Of a stretch of 51,506 bases of DNA, positions 20,383-29,528 are shown one piece after another. The translations under genes were made by a program, and so were the position numbers. The stretch is from Acidobacteriota bacterium (GTDB lineage Bacteria; Acidobacteriota; Terriglobia; Bryobacterales; Bryobacteraceae): positions 247-51,752 of the forward strand of contig JAFDVS010000066.1 of the NCBI GenBank assembly GCA_018268935.1, read 5' to 3'. Numbering within the stretch: position 1 is the first letter of the stretch; every line of letters starts with the position of its first letter. A model generated the notes under the pieces. It saw only the letters and a program-made list of their open reading frames with translations, ran no database searches and was not told the DNA's origin.

Positions 20383-22427
20383 TCCCCCCCCACCTGAATC
20401 TTCATAATCACCGCATCCTCATTCGGTTCCTCATAGTAATTCTTGCGAATCCCCGCGTACTGAAACCCGGTGCGTTCATACACCCGTTGCGCTTCGTGAT
20501 TGGAAAGCCGCACCTCCAGAAACACTTCCCCCGCCGGACCATTCTGCAGCAACCGCCGCAACATCCGTTCGCCGATCCCCAACCTTCGAAAGCTCTCCAA
20601 CACCGCAACATTGAGAATCTCGCGCTCGTCCGGCGCCGTCTGCCGAGCCACCAGAAACCCCGCGATCTCCCCGTCATACACACCTACATAAAACTCGTGC
20701 TGCAGATAATTATCCGGATCCCATCGCGACCCCGGCAGCGCCTCCAGTTGAATCTCCCGCACGCGCGCCACATCGGCCAGCGTGCCCACGCGCACGGTAA
20801 TCGGATCAGGCAATATCTCCGCCAGCAGTTCCCGCTGCATCGCCCCGAGTTTACCCCAATCGAAGTGCTCCTCCACAAGCGCTCGCGCCTGCACAGCCAG
20901 CCGCCGCCGCAGCGCATAGTCCGACGCCAGCCGCAAAATCGCATCGCGAAACGCATCCGCCCCATCGGCAATCAACACATGCTCGCCGTTGCTCACCGGA
21001 ATCCCGCCGCACCCTGACGTCGTCGACACAATCGCCCGCTCCATCGCCATCGCTTCCAGCACCTTCACATTCGTCCCCGCCGACACCAGGGTCGGCACCA
21101 GCACGATGTTCGCCTCTTCATATAACGGCCGCACATCGGCCACGAAAGCCTTCAATTCCACTCCCGTTTCACTCCGCGCGGCAGGATAGAACAGATGCGG
21201 ATCCGGCCCGGTCACGACTGTCATCGTGATCTCCGGCATCACCTCCCGCAGACGCGGCCACACTTGCTCCATCACAAAGCGATATGCCATAACGTTGGGA
21301 AAATGCCGGAACGATCCGATGAACAACAGCCGGCAACCGTGCCGCTCCGATGTCGGCCGGAATCGCGTCAAATCCACCCCATTCGGAATCACCCGCGTAT
21401 GCGTTACACCAAGCATCGCCGCGTCTTTGTCCGACATCGCTACAATCCGCCGGAACCGCCCAATAGCCGCCTTCTCAAATCGCTTCCACCTCCACCAATC
21501 CCACCACGAAGAGAGCGTCCGCTCTTTCTCATAAAGCTGCCGGTACAGATCGTAGGTGACATCGTGCTCCACCAGCACATCGCCCGCATACCGCGCCAGT
21601 TGCGTAAACTCCACTTGAAACAAATCAATGTGATTCTGTTTCCGCGAGCCCGCCACCAGCCGCCGCATCGGCGCCGATTCATATTCACCAACCTCCGGCG
21701 GCAGCAGCGTGCACCACCGAGGCTGCCGGTAGCGCGGCTTCGTCACCAGGCTGATCGATGTGCAGAACTCTCGCAACGGCTCCAGATCCTCAACCTTCTC
21801 ATGCTCCCGGAATGCAAACAGAAAAACATCGAACTCCTTCGACATCTCCCGCAACAAAGCAAACAACCGCACCGCGCCCCCGTGCGAAAGCGGGTACGGA
21901 GAAAAAGGCGTCAACACACCAATCCGCCCGTGCCCGCGCCGCGCAGCCCTCCCCTCAATTACCACCGCATCGTCCGGAACTGTCGTCCGGTCGTGTGTCA
22001 GAAACCCCATCCACGCGGGCCGCAGATAGATCCGATCCAGCGGTACCCCGCGCCAGAACAGCAACGACGCCAGCCACGTGCGCAATTGCAGATGATGCGT
22101 TTCCATCTGCGCATTGAAAGCCAGAATCTTCCCCGGCGATCGCAGAAACGCCGCGCGTCGCAACGCCCCATACACCGGGTCGCCATCAAAGTACACCGCA
22201 GCCATGCCAATCCGGTATCGCCCCAACTCAACGTCCCGCACAACCGTCACACCCGCAATCCCCAAATCCGCCCCCACCAGAAAATGCCGCCGGTCCGGAA
22301 TCATCCGCCGAACCTCTTCCACCATACGCCGTACCTGCTCCGCCGGACCAGTGGCATAGCTCACCACCACTGCCTCCGGATCCTTCCCCAGCATCCGAAA
22401 CAAAAGAGACTTCAATTGTTTCTTCAC
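20379..22427 (-). CDS. GT4 glycosyltransferase fused to RimI-like N-acetyltransferase
   Basis: This 682-residue protein has three parts. Residues 1 to about 165 are an unassigned N-terminal region. Residues about 170-535 form a GT-B glycosyltransferase with VLTPFSPYPLSHGG (donor-side N-terminal loop), VIPNGVDLTRFRP, and a GT4 signature SAGTNVKVLEAMAMERAIV. Residues 543-682 are a GNAT domain of RimI type, with RRLGIG (acetyl-CoA loop), LEVRLSNHEAQRVYERTGF and RKNYY, all typical of ribosomal-protein alanine N-acetyltransferases. The start is the GTG at 22427, overlapping the MFS stop in GTGA; a longer frame to 22586 runs inside the MFS gene. The fusion is unusual. Assembly error is unlikely because the frame is continuous. 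Confidence 0.85.
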   Translation of the reverse strand: MKKQLKSLLFRMLGKDPEAVVVSYATGPAEQVRRMVEEVRRMIPDRRHFLVGADLGIAGVTVVRDVELGRYRIGMAAVYFDGDPVYGALRRAAFLRSPGKILAFNAQMETHHLQLRTWLASLLFWRGVPLDRIYLRPAWMGFLTHDRTTVPDDAVVIEGRAARRGHGRIGVLTPFSPYPLSHGGAVRLFALLREMSKEFDVFLFAFREHEKVEDLEPLREFCTSISLVTKPRYRQPRWCTLLPPEVGEYESAPMRRLVAGSRKQNHIDLFQVEFTQLARYAGDVLVEHDVTYDLYRQLYEKERTLSSWWDWWRWKRFEKAAIGRFRRIVAMSDKDAAMLGVTHTRVIPNGVDLTRFRPTSERHGCRLLFIGSFRHFPNVMAYRFVMEQVWPRLREVMPEITMTVVTGPDPHLFYPAARSETGVELKAFVADVRPLYEEANIVLVPTLVSAGTNVKVLEAMAMERAIVSTTSGCGGIPVSNGEHVLIADGADAFRDAILRLASDYALRRRLAVQARALVEEHFDWGKLGAMQRELLAEILPDPITVRVGTLADVARVREIQLEALPGSRWDPDNYLQHEFYVGVYDGEIAGFLVARQTAPDEREILNVAVLESFRRLGIGERMLRRLLQNGPAGEVFLEVRLSNHEAQRVYERTGFQYAGIRKNYYEEPNEDAVIMKIQVGGD

Positions 22428-23626
22428 GCCGCCCCCTCCGCACCTCGCAGCATCGTCAACCGCAGCACCACCCAACCCAGTAACGGCAGGAATGCCGACA
22501 CCTGGCACACCGGCACAAACCCGTATTGATCCACCAGCCGCCCCACCCACGGCGAATACAGCACCAGCATCAGTCCATACCCGCACGTGATCCCCGACAC
22601 GGCAAATGCCGTTCTCTCCGGCCCAAACAAATCCTGCGGCAGCGCATACAGATTCGCGCTCACCGCCACCGTACAGAAGAAACTAACAGACACCATCGCC
22701 GTCGCCGCCACCGGCCCCGGCATGTACGGCACGGCAATCGTCAACAACACCGCAATTGCGCCCAGCAGAATCACACGTCCACGCGCCGCCACCACCGGCA
22801 CGCCCGCGCGAATCGCCCGCATCGACACCCATCCGCCGAAGATGCCGCCACCGGCCGCACACAGCGGCGGTATCCATGCATAGCTCTGATTCGCGTCCCA
22901 TTGCGACAGCCCGTAGCGCTGCACCAGAAACACCGTAGTCCAATTGGTCCACAAGCTATACACCGTCATCACCAGAACATTCGCCGCAATCAACGCCCAG
23001 AAGCGTCCATCACGCAGCATCGCAAGAGACGCGCCGCCCGTTCGTCCCGCCAAACCCAATGGCGTCGCGTTCCGCTGCGCCACACGCCACAGCGGCACCC
23101 AAAACAACCCCGCGACACCCACCGCCACAAACGCCGCGCGCCACCCATACGTCGCTGCAATCCAGCCCGCCAGCAACGGAGCAAGCATGCTCCCCGCGCT
23201 CAGTCCGAGTTGATTCACACCCAACCCCAACGCGCGTTCCGACGGTGGTAAATACATCGCCGCGGCCTTGCCAAACGCCGGAATCCCGCCAGCTTCCGCC
23301 GCCCCCAACAACAACCGGCAAAACACCAATCCCTGAAAGCTCTCCACCCACCCAGTAGCCACCGATGCCAGCGACCACAGCACAATCGTGAACGCGGCCC
23401 CCGCCGTCAGCCCCGCGCGATCAATCCACCATCCCGCAAACGGCGCGCACACCGCGTACACCGCGTAGAATGCCGAATGCAGCCACCCGATGTCTTCGTT
23501 CGACAACCGGAACTCCGCCCGCAGTTGCGGAGTCAGCGCCGCCAGCGTCTGCCGGTCCAGGTAGTTGAGCGCCGTGTATAGCGTGAACACACCAAGCGCA
23601 AGCCAGCGAGCGGAAACCGGAGTCAT
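22424..23626 (-). CDS. Major facilitator superfamily transporter
   Basis: This 400-residue inner membrane protein has about 12 hydrophobic segments. It carries the MFS loop-2/3 type motif GWWIDRAG (66-73) and opens with LGVFTLYTALNYLDRQTLAAL, the pattern of the ACS/phthalate-permease and hexuronate/sugar-acid group (NYLDR). It probably moves an organic anion with protons. It begins one base after the upstream hypothetical gene and ends in a four-base overlap with the glycosyltransferase-RimI gene, so three genes (25208 to 20379) form one operon. Confidence 0.92.
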   Translation of the reverse strand: MTPVSARWLALGVFTLYTALNYLDRQTLAALTPQLRAEFRLSNEDIGWLHSAFYAVYAVCAPFAGWWIDRAGLTAGAAFTIVLWSLASVATGWVESFQGLVFCRLLLGAAEAGGIPAFGKAAAMYLPPSERALGLGVNQLGLSAGSMLAPLLAGWIAATYGWRAAFVAVGVAGLFWVPLWRVAQRNATPLGLAGRTGGASLAMLRDGRFWALIAANVLVMTVYSLWTNWTTVFLVQRYGLSQWDANQSYAWIPPLCAAGGGIFGGWVSMRAIRAGVPVVAARGRVILLGAIAVLLTIAVPYMPGPVAATAMVSVSFFCTVAVSANLYALPQDLFGPERTAFAVSGITCGYGLMLVLYSPWVGRLVDQYGFVPVCQVSAFLPLLGWVVLRLTMLRGAEGAA

Positions 23627-23627
23627 A

Positions 23628-25208
23628 TCAACGGAACTCGATCAGCGTAACATCGCCTTGTGAATTCTGCTTCGCATCCGGATTCGGCTTGTACTCCACC
23701 GTCGCATTGCGCACCGGATTCTGCACTCCGCAACCAAACGCCGCTTCCCCACCACCCAGAATCACCACCTTGCTCGAATCACGAATCATCAGCGGCACCG
23801 CCTTCGCATTCGGCGCGGCAATCCACACCCGAGCCATCTTGCCCATGCAATCCACCTTCTGCAATTGCCCGCTGATCTTCTGCGATGGAGTCTTCTCGTC
23901 CCACCACTGCTCCACCTTCGCGCCCGAGGCCACCGGACTCTGCCCCTTGTTCGCGCGCGCTTCCGCTTCACGCACCTTGTTCAATGCCTCTTCCCGCAAC
24001 CGGTCCAGTTCGCGCTGCCGTTCATCGGCGATGCGTCGCTTCTCATCGTCTTCCCGCCGCGCACGCTCGGCTTCAAAGTCCCGCCGCGCTTTGCGAATTG
24101 CCTCTCTCTCCTCAACGGTCGCCGCCGCCAGTTCCGCCGAAAACCACGAACGCGACGCCTCCGGATACTGCTTCGCATCCAACTGCATCTCCGCCAGCCT
24201 TTGCCACAGCTTGCTGTTGCGAATATCCAACCCCGCAGCCGTCTTCAGATAGAACGCAATCCGCTCCGGAGTTTTCTCCATCCCCGCCAGTTCCACATAC
24301 GGCTGCGCCCACCGCGGATTCTTCTTCGCCGCCTCCACAAACGCTTCCTGCTTCGCCTTGGCTTCCGTCAATCGCTTCCCATATTCCAAATACACCCGCG
24401 CACTATTCGTGCCTTCCGTCACCGTCTTCTTCAGCCAATCCAAAGATTGCTTCTCCACCGCAAATCCCGAAGCATCCTCCAATGCCGCCGCCGCCCGCGG
24501 AGCCTCAATCGGCCGCGTGTAGAAATCACGCTCCGACATCGCCCGTCCACTCACCTCCACTGACGTAAACTGCCCCGCCGCATGATACGCCGCAATCGTC
24601 TTTTCCAACTCCGCCTTCGTTCGCCCGATCGCGTTCCGGTAACTGACATCCTCATCCGCCCCCTGCTGCAGATTGTTCATCAACACCCGAAAGCGCGTCG
24701 TGTACTCCACATTCGTCGCCAGGTAATGCACCCTCGCCCAATCGAGTGTCCGCTCCGTCATCACCGGCGGCGCGCCAAGCGTGATCCGCGGTCCCTTCGC
24801 ATCCAGCGTCGACAAAAAGATCAGCAGCCCCTTCTCCCAATACGCGGGCAGCCGCCGTGCATTCGATTCAAACAACATGCCGGCCACCTGTTTTATCCAC
24901 GCAGCCGAAGGCACTCCGCCTTCGGGCAACGTCGAAACCCACGCATCACGCCCCAGAACAAAATCGGTGCCCGGTGTATTCTTCCCCTTGCGCAGCAACA
25001 CACGAATCGTCCACAGCGACACCGGATCGTTCTTCCCCAGATACACGCCCACCATGTGCCGCACCTGCTCCAACCGCACCAGAAGCTGCCGCGCTTCCTT
25101 CTCATTGGCATTCGTCCAAACTTCGAACGGCCCGGAGCGGCACTCCTCCCACTCTTCGCCGCGCAAAGAGAGGGCAATCAGAAGTGACACTAGGACAACT
25201 CGGGACAT
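23628..25208 (-). CDS. Exported hypothetical protein with TPR-like and coiled-coil regions
   Basis: This 526-residue protein has a signal peptide (MSRVVLVSLLIALSLRG). Residues about 20-250 resemble the secreted peptidase-like N-terminal region seen in acidobacterial DUF1570-type proteins (FEVWTNANEKEARQLL...), but I see no HExxH. Residues about 280-380 look like TPR or Sel1-type helices, followed by a charged coiled coil (about 390-440, RREDDEKRRIADERQRE) and a small C-terminal beta domain with CMGKMARVWI and FGCG. The ATG at 25208 is chosen for the signal peptide; the frame extends upstream without support. It heads the operon with the MFS and glycosyltransferase-RimI genes. The function is unknown. 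Confidence 0.72.
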   Translation of the reverse strand: MSRVVLVSLLIALSLRGEEWEECRSGPFEVWTNANEKEARQLLVRLEQVRHMVGVYLGKNDPVSLWTIRVLLRKGKNTPGTDFVLGRDAWVSTLPEGGVPSAAWIKQVAGMLFESNARRLPAYWEKGLLIFLSTLDAKGPRITLGAPPVMTERTLDWARVHYLATNVEYTTRFRVLMNNLQQGADEDVSYRNAIGRTKAELEKTIAAYHAAGQFTSVEVSGRAMSERDFYTRPIEAPRAAAALEDASGFAVEKQSLDWLKKTVTEGTNSARVYLEYGKRLTEAKAKQEAFVEAAKKNPRWAQPYVELAGMEKTPERIAFYLKTAAGLDIRNSKLWQRLAEMQLDAKQYPEASRSWFSAELAAATVEEREAIRKARRDFEAERARREDDEKRRIADERQRELDRLREEALNKVREAEARANKGQSPVASGAKVEQWWDEKTPSQKISGQLQKVDCMGKMARVWIAAPNAKAVPLMIRDSSKVVILGGGEAAFGCGVQNPVRNATVEYKPNPDAKQNSQGDVTLIEFR

Positions 25209-25301
25209 GGCTTCGTAAGGCCATCGTACAACGTCCGCCCAGCCAGGCGCGGTGATCCTCTTTCCACACGGAACTCGCGAGTGCGGATAAGGAGCTTCGT
25301 T

Positions 25302-26360
25302 TTGCAGACAATCATCAACGAACAAAAACTAAACGAACTGATTGGAAAAGCGATCGTCGATTTCGGTGCAGCCATGCATGCACCACTCGTGTTGATCGGA
25401 GACAAGCTGGGCTTATACCGGGCCATGGGCGATGGCACACCCGTAACCTCGAAAGAGCTTGCCGCAAAGACAGGCACGAACGAACGCTACGTCCGCGAAT
25501 GGCTCAACGCCCAAAGCGCCAGCGGCTATGTCGAGTACGACCCCGAAACGTCGACTTACCGCATGACACCCGAGCAAGCGATGATGCTCGCCAACCCCGA
25601 CAGCCCCGCGTTCTTCATCGGAGCCTTCGAAACAGCGCTGGCTGCCGCCAAGATTCACCCCACGCTCGAAACCGCCTTTCGCAGTGGAGAGGGCATCGGC
25701 TGGCATCAACACGATCACGCCCTCTTCCATGGCGTCGAAAAATTCTTCCGCACCAGCTACGTCGCCAATCTCACCACCCAGTGGATTCCGGCCCTCGATG
25801 GCGTCGCTGAAAAGCTGGAACGCGGCATCGATGTCGCCGACATCGCTTGTGGCCACGGAGCATCCACCGTCCTCATGGCGCAAGCCTACCCCAACTCGCG
25901 CTTCGTCGGCTTCGATTATCATGAGGCCTCCATTGCCGCCGCCCGCGACCGCGCCAAAGCCGCCGGCGTCGAAAACAGGGTCCGCTTCGAGGTCGCCCCC
26001 GCCAAAACATTTCCCGGTGTTTATGATTTCGTCGCCACTTTCGACGCCCTCCACGACATGGGCGACCCCCAAGGCGCCGCCGCCCACGTCTTCCAATCAC
26101 TCCGCAAAGACGGAACCTGGATGATCGTCGAACCCTTCGCCGGCGATCGCGTCGAAGACAACCTGCATCCCATCGGACGCGCCTATTACGCCGGCTCCAC
26201 CATGATCTGCACGCCCTGCGCCATGGCTCAGGAAGGCATTGCGCTCGGCGCCCAGGCTGGCGAAGCTCGCCTCCGCCAGATGGTCACCGGCGGAGGATTC
26301 ACGCGCTTCCGCAAAGCCGCCGCCAGCCCCTTCAACCTCGTGCTCGAAGCCCGGCCGTAA
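25302..26360 (+). CDS. SAM-dependent methyltransferase with winged-helix N-terminus
   Basis: This 352-residue enzyme has a winged-helix-like dimerisation domain (about 45-90, TSKELAAKTGTNERYVREWL) followed by a class I methyltransferase domain with motif I DVADIACGHGAST (177-189), FVGFDY and FDALHDMGDP. Such two-domain enzymes methylate small molecules. The start is a TTG at 25302: AAGGAG (25289-25294) lies seven bases upstream, while the in-frame GTG at 25281 precedes that site. It is followed after five bases by an alpha/beta hydrolase gene, suggesting one pathway, possibly detoxification or secondary metabolism. The substrate is not visible. Confidence 0.88.
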   Translation: MQTIINEQKLNELIGKAIVDFGAAMHAPLVLIGDKLGLYRAMGDGTPVTSKELAAKTGTNERYVREWLNAQSASGYVEYDPETSTYRMTPEQAMMLANPDSPAFFIGAFETALAAAKIHPTLETAFRSGEGIGWHQHDHALFHGVEKFFRTSYVANLTTQWIPALDGVAEKLERGIDVADIACGHGASTVLMAQAYPNSRFVGFDYHEASIAAARDRAKAAGVENRVRFEVAPAKTFPGVYDFVATFDALHDMGDPQGAAAHVFQSLRKDGTWMIVEPFAGDRVEDNLHPIGRAYYAGSTMICTPCAMAQEGIALGAQAGEARLRQMVTGGGFTRFRKAAASPFNLVLEARP

Positions 26361-26365
26361 TCACC

Positions 26366-27088
26366 ATGCCCGGTCCACCGCTCGTTCTGGTGCACGGCGG
26401 GTTCAGTAACCACATCACCAACTGGGAATGGGTGCTGCCCGCCTTCCTCAAACACTACACGGTCCACGCCATCGCGCGCCGCGGAAGAGGAGCCACTCCG
26501 GCCACCGAAGGTCACTCGCTCGATGACGAAATCCAGGATGCTCTCGCCATCATTGATGCCGTGGGCGAGCCGGTCTATCTGCTCGGCCACTCCTACGGCG
26601 CGCACGTAGCACTCGGGGCGGCGCACGCCGCGCCAAACCGCGTCCGCAAGCTGGTGCTTTACGAAGCGCCATGGCCGCACATCCACAAAGAGGCTATGGC
26701 CGGGCTGGAAGCACTGGCCGCGGCCGGACAATGGGACACCTTCGCCTACACCTTCTTCGCCACTGTTCTCCACGTACCCGAAGAAGAACTGCAGGGCCTC
26801 AGGAGAACCGCGGATTGGATAGCCATCGTCAACGACGCACCCGCCACGCTGCACGACCTGCGAGCGCTGGCCAACTACCCGTTCCACGCCGCGCGCTACA
26901 GCACGCTCAACCTCCCCGTGCTGCTGCAAACCGGCTCTCTCAGTCCACCGAACCTCTACGTCACCGATGAATTGCTCGCGGTCCTTCCGCAAGCCACCGT
27001 CGGCTCACTCGAAGGCCAGGCACACGAAGGGATGACCACTGCGCCTCAGCAGTACGCAGACGCCGTCATCGACTTCCTCAATAACTGA
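26366..27088 (+). CDS. Alpha/beta hydrolase
   Basis: This 240-residue cytosolic hydrolase opens with LVLVHGGFSN (oxyanion-hole HG at 10-11). It has the nucleophile elbow GHSYG (Ser76) and a catalytic-His motif GQAHEG near residue 219. The usual acid after strand 6 is not obvious: TGSLSPPNLY stands where many members have a Gly-x-x-Asp. The family cleaves esters, amides or C-C bonds. It is co-transcribed with the preceding methyltransferase gene. Its stop codon lies two bases from the convergent TPR-protein stop. Confidence 0.88.
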   Translation: MPGPPLVLVHGGFSNHITNWEWVLPAFLKHYTVHAIARRGRGATPATEGHSLDDEIQDALAIIDAVGEPVYLLGHSYGAHVALGAAHAAPNRVRKLVLYEAPWPHIHKEAMAGLEALAAAGQWDTFAYTFFATVLHVPEEELQGLRRTADWIAIVNDAPATLHDLRALANYPFHAARYSTLNLPVLLQTGSLSPPNLYVTDELLAVLPQATVGSLEGQAHEGMTTAPQQYADAVIDFLNN

Positions 27089-27090
27089 AC

Positions 27091-28713
27091 CTACTGCCCG
27101 CCCCCGGACGAAGCATGCGCGTGAAGTTGCTTCAGCCCCGCCGTGGCCTTCGCGCTATCGGGGTACTGTTCCAGCGCTCCGCGCCATGCCTTCTCCGCCA
27201 CATCCTGCTGCCCGGCTTTCATCGCCATCGCCGCCAGCGCTTCATTCACCGGACGCGGATAAAACGGCGGTTCGCTATACACCAGCGTGCGTTCGCGCGC
27301 CGCCACTTTCTCCAGCCGCGCAATCGCTTCCTTCGTCTTCTTCCTCGCCGCCAGAACATGCGCCGCCAGTTCCTGCTTAGCCACACGCAACTCCGCCGGC
27401 ACAGCCTGCTTCACCTTGTCCTGATACACATCGAACGTGTCATCCATCAACGCCAACTCCCGAGCCGCTTTCGCCGCATCGCCCTTCGCCGCATACGCCA
27501 CTCCCATCGCCCAATGCCGCCACGCGGTCTCCCGAGGCTTCTCATAAACCGGAAGCGTCGCCCCATCCAGAATCAAATCCCAACGTTCGTGCTGCACCAG
27601 TGTGCGCAGCATCGCAAACCAGCCCTGGCGATATGCCGTGCGATTGTTGTCCAGCGCCGCCGCCTCGCGCGGATTCTCCTTCATGTCCAGCAGATGCCGA
27701 GCCGCCTTCATCGCCTCATCCACATTGCCCTTGAAGCTGTGCGAAGTGGCCAGATAATGCACATTGTGCCCGTGATGGCCCGTCGAATAGAGCGAATCCG
27801 CCTGGATCCACTTCAACTCGTTATCCGCGGCCGCCGCAAACGCCTTCACCGCGTCATCCCAACGCCCCGTCTGCGAATAGATATGCCCCGGCATGTGCAA
27901 CGCATGTGGAATGTTCGGAGCCAGTTCCGCATACCGCTTCGAGCTGTCCCACGCATCCTTGGCGAACGTCGATCCCTCCCAACCATGAATCACGTAATGA
28001 TGCGGGCCCGGATGATTCGGATACTTCGCCACCAACTCTTTCAATATCTCCACCGCCTCCATCGACCCCGGCCCTTTGGGCGTCTTCGCCGGCAATTCAA
28101 AGCCCGACATCAAATGCAGTGCCAGATACGACTTCGCCTCCACTTCATCCGGATAGCGCTTCACAATCTCGCGCAACCCCTTGATGTAGGCGGCATCCGG
28201 ATTCAGCGACTTCGGATCACGCCGCGCCGCAATCGAAGCGATGTACAGCTTCTCCAATTCCGTCGCCTTACCCGGCACAGCAGCGAGTTCCTGCGCCTTC
28301 GCCGCCGCCTCTTCCACACGAGGCGCAGTCTCCGGATTGCGCAACTGATACGCGTACGTGCTCAGTTGGAAGCGCGGCCGGAAATCGCCGGCAGCTACCA
28401 TGGCAATCCCCCACCACGGCATCGGTGCTTCCGGATCGAGCGCAGCCGCCTGCAGAAAACTCCGCTCCGCCTCCACCGCCCAGAACGAGTGCATCTGCGC
28501 CACGCCCTGCAGGAAAAACTTCCGTGCTTCCTCGCTCCGCGTCGTGATCGGAAACTCGATGTACTCCGTTCCCTGCCCCGTGAGCAACTTCGCCGGCAAC
28601 GACGGCGCTACGCGGCTCGGCGGAGGCGTGCACACATCGGTTTGCTTCTTCTCCTGCGCCGCCAGCGAAGCAGCCAGCGCGATTGTCATGGTCAGCGTGT
28701 AGCGAATGTTCAT
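27091..28713 (-). CDS. Exported TPR protein with conserved His-rich motifs
   Basis: This 540-residue protein has a signal peptide (1-20, ending AAQ) and repeated helical TPR-type units (for example AQMHSFWAVEAERSFLQAAALDP, 72-94). It carries three unusual histidine clusters: HPGPHHYVIHGWEG (234-247), HALHMPGHIY (270-279) and TGHHGHNVHYLATSH (311-325). They could bind a metal ion or line a ligand groove; this is inference. It starts in a four-base ATGA overlap with the SCO-like copper protein gene and is the last gene of the FkbM-SCO-TPR operon. Related TPR proteins are widespread in Acidobacteriota and Bacteroidota, without assigned function. Confidence 0.82.
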   Translation of the reverse strand: MNIRYTLTMTIALAASLAAQEKKQTDVCTPPPSRVAPSLPAKLLTGQGTEYIEFPITTRSEEARKFFLQGVAQMHSFWAVEAERSFLQAAALDPEAPMPWWGIAMVAAGDFRPRFQLSTYAYQLRNPETAPRVEEAAAKAQELAAVPGKATELEKLYIASIAARRDPKSLNPDAAYIKGLREIVKRYPDEVEAKSYLALHLMSGFELPAKTPKGPGSMEAVEILKELVAKYPNHPGPHHYVIHGWEGSTFAKDAWDSSKRYAELAPNIPHALHMPGHIYSQTGRWDDAVKAFAAAADNELKWIQADSLYSTGHHGHNVHYLATSHSFKGNVDEAMKAARHLLDMKENPREAAALDNNRTAYRQGWFAMLRTLVQHERWDLILDGATLPVYEKPRETAWRHWAMGVAYAAKGDAAKAARELALMDDTFDVYQDKVKQAVPAELRVAKQELAAHVLAARKKTKEAIARLEKVAARERTLVYSEPPFYPRPVNEALAAMAMKAGQQDVAEKAWRGALEQYPDSAKATAGLKQLHAHASSGGGQ

Positions 28714-29528
28714 CGGTCAGATCCTCGGCCCAAATAATGTTCGATCAAGTCACCCAGTTGCTTCGCCGTGAAGGACAACCCTTCCACCAGCGCATCCAAA
28801 CGTCCCTCTCGCCCTATGACCGCAATATTGGAAGTGTGCGTAATCACTCCCTCTTCCGGCCAGAAGACGATTCCAAACCTCCCCGCGGCCGCGCGGACTT
28901 GCTCCACACTCCCAGTTGCAAACAGCCACGCCGAAGGATTCGAACGCCAAAGCGTAGCATAGCGCGAAAGAACTTCGGGAGTGTCGTAAACCGGATCCAG
29001 CGTGATACTCAGCAGCAGCAGGTCGCCCCGCCCCGCAAACCTCCGCTGCATCGCGGCAAAAGTAGCAGCCAGCCGTGGGCACACCTCCGGCATCGGACAC
29101 CGTGTATAGAGGAACTGCACCACCACCACCTTGCCCTTCGCCGAAGCCAAAGGCCACACGCGCCCATCCTGCGTCACCAAAGTAAAATCCGGAACAACAT
29201 CCCCCAACGCAACCCGCTCCTTCGGAGCCTCCAGTGCAATCTTCCGCCCGCCTTCTTCAATCGAGTTATCCACCGCCAGCACCCGGATCTTGCGCGCATA
29301 CGAACGCGGCGGATCCAGAACCAACTCCAATCGAACACGCATCCCCGCTCGCAACTTCGTCAGTTCCCGCCCATCCCGCACCTTCACCGGCATCGCCATC
29401 GCCGGCATCACACCGGCAATCTCTTTGTGCGAAACAACCACGGTTAGCTCCGCGGGATTAACGCCCAGAACCAATCCCTCCACCACGTAAGTGGCGGCCA
29501 GCAACAACGCCGCGGGCGCCGGCATCAT
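28710..29528 (-). CDS. SCO1/SenC-family copper chaperone with CusF-like domain
   Basis: This 272-residue periplasmic protein has two parts. After a short hydrophobic N-terminus (PAPAALLLAATYV), residues about 14-90 look like a CusF-type copper-binding beta-barrel, with ligand pattern His34, Met41, Met44 and Met46 (SHKEIAGVMPAMAMPV). Residues about 105-272 are a thioredoxin-fold SCO domain with CPMPEVC (Cys144, Cys150) and the distal His of GVITHTSN (His231). SCO proteins deliver copper or maintain cysteine redox state for cytochrome oxidase assembly. No oxidase genes are present here. The ATG at 29528 overlaps the FkbM stop (ATGA), and its own stop overlaps the TPR gene start. Confidence 0.86.
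   Translation of the reverse strand: MMPAPAALLLAATYVVEGLVLGVNPAELTVVVSHKEIAGVMPAMAMPVKVRDGRELTKLRAGMRVRLELVLDPPRSYARKIRVLAVDNSIEEGGRKIALEAPKERVALGDVVPDFTLVTQDGRVWPLASAKGKVVVVQFLYTRCPMPEVCPRLAATFAAMQRRFAGRGDLLLLSITLDPVYDTPEVLSRYATLWRSNPSAWLFATGSVEQVRAAAGRFGIVFWPEEGVITHTSNIAVIGREGRLDALVEGLSFTAKQLGDLIEHYLGRGSDR

Noticed and set aside
20379..22586. Glycosyltransferase-RimI gene extended to 22586
   Set aside because: Extension lies inside the MFS gene and is Gly/Ala-rich; the GTG at 22427 overlaps the MFS stop as GTGA.
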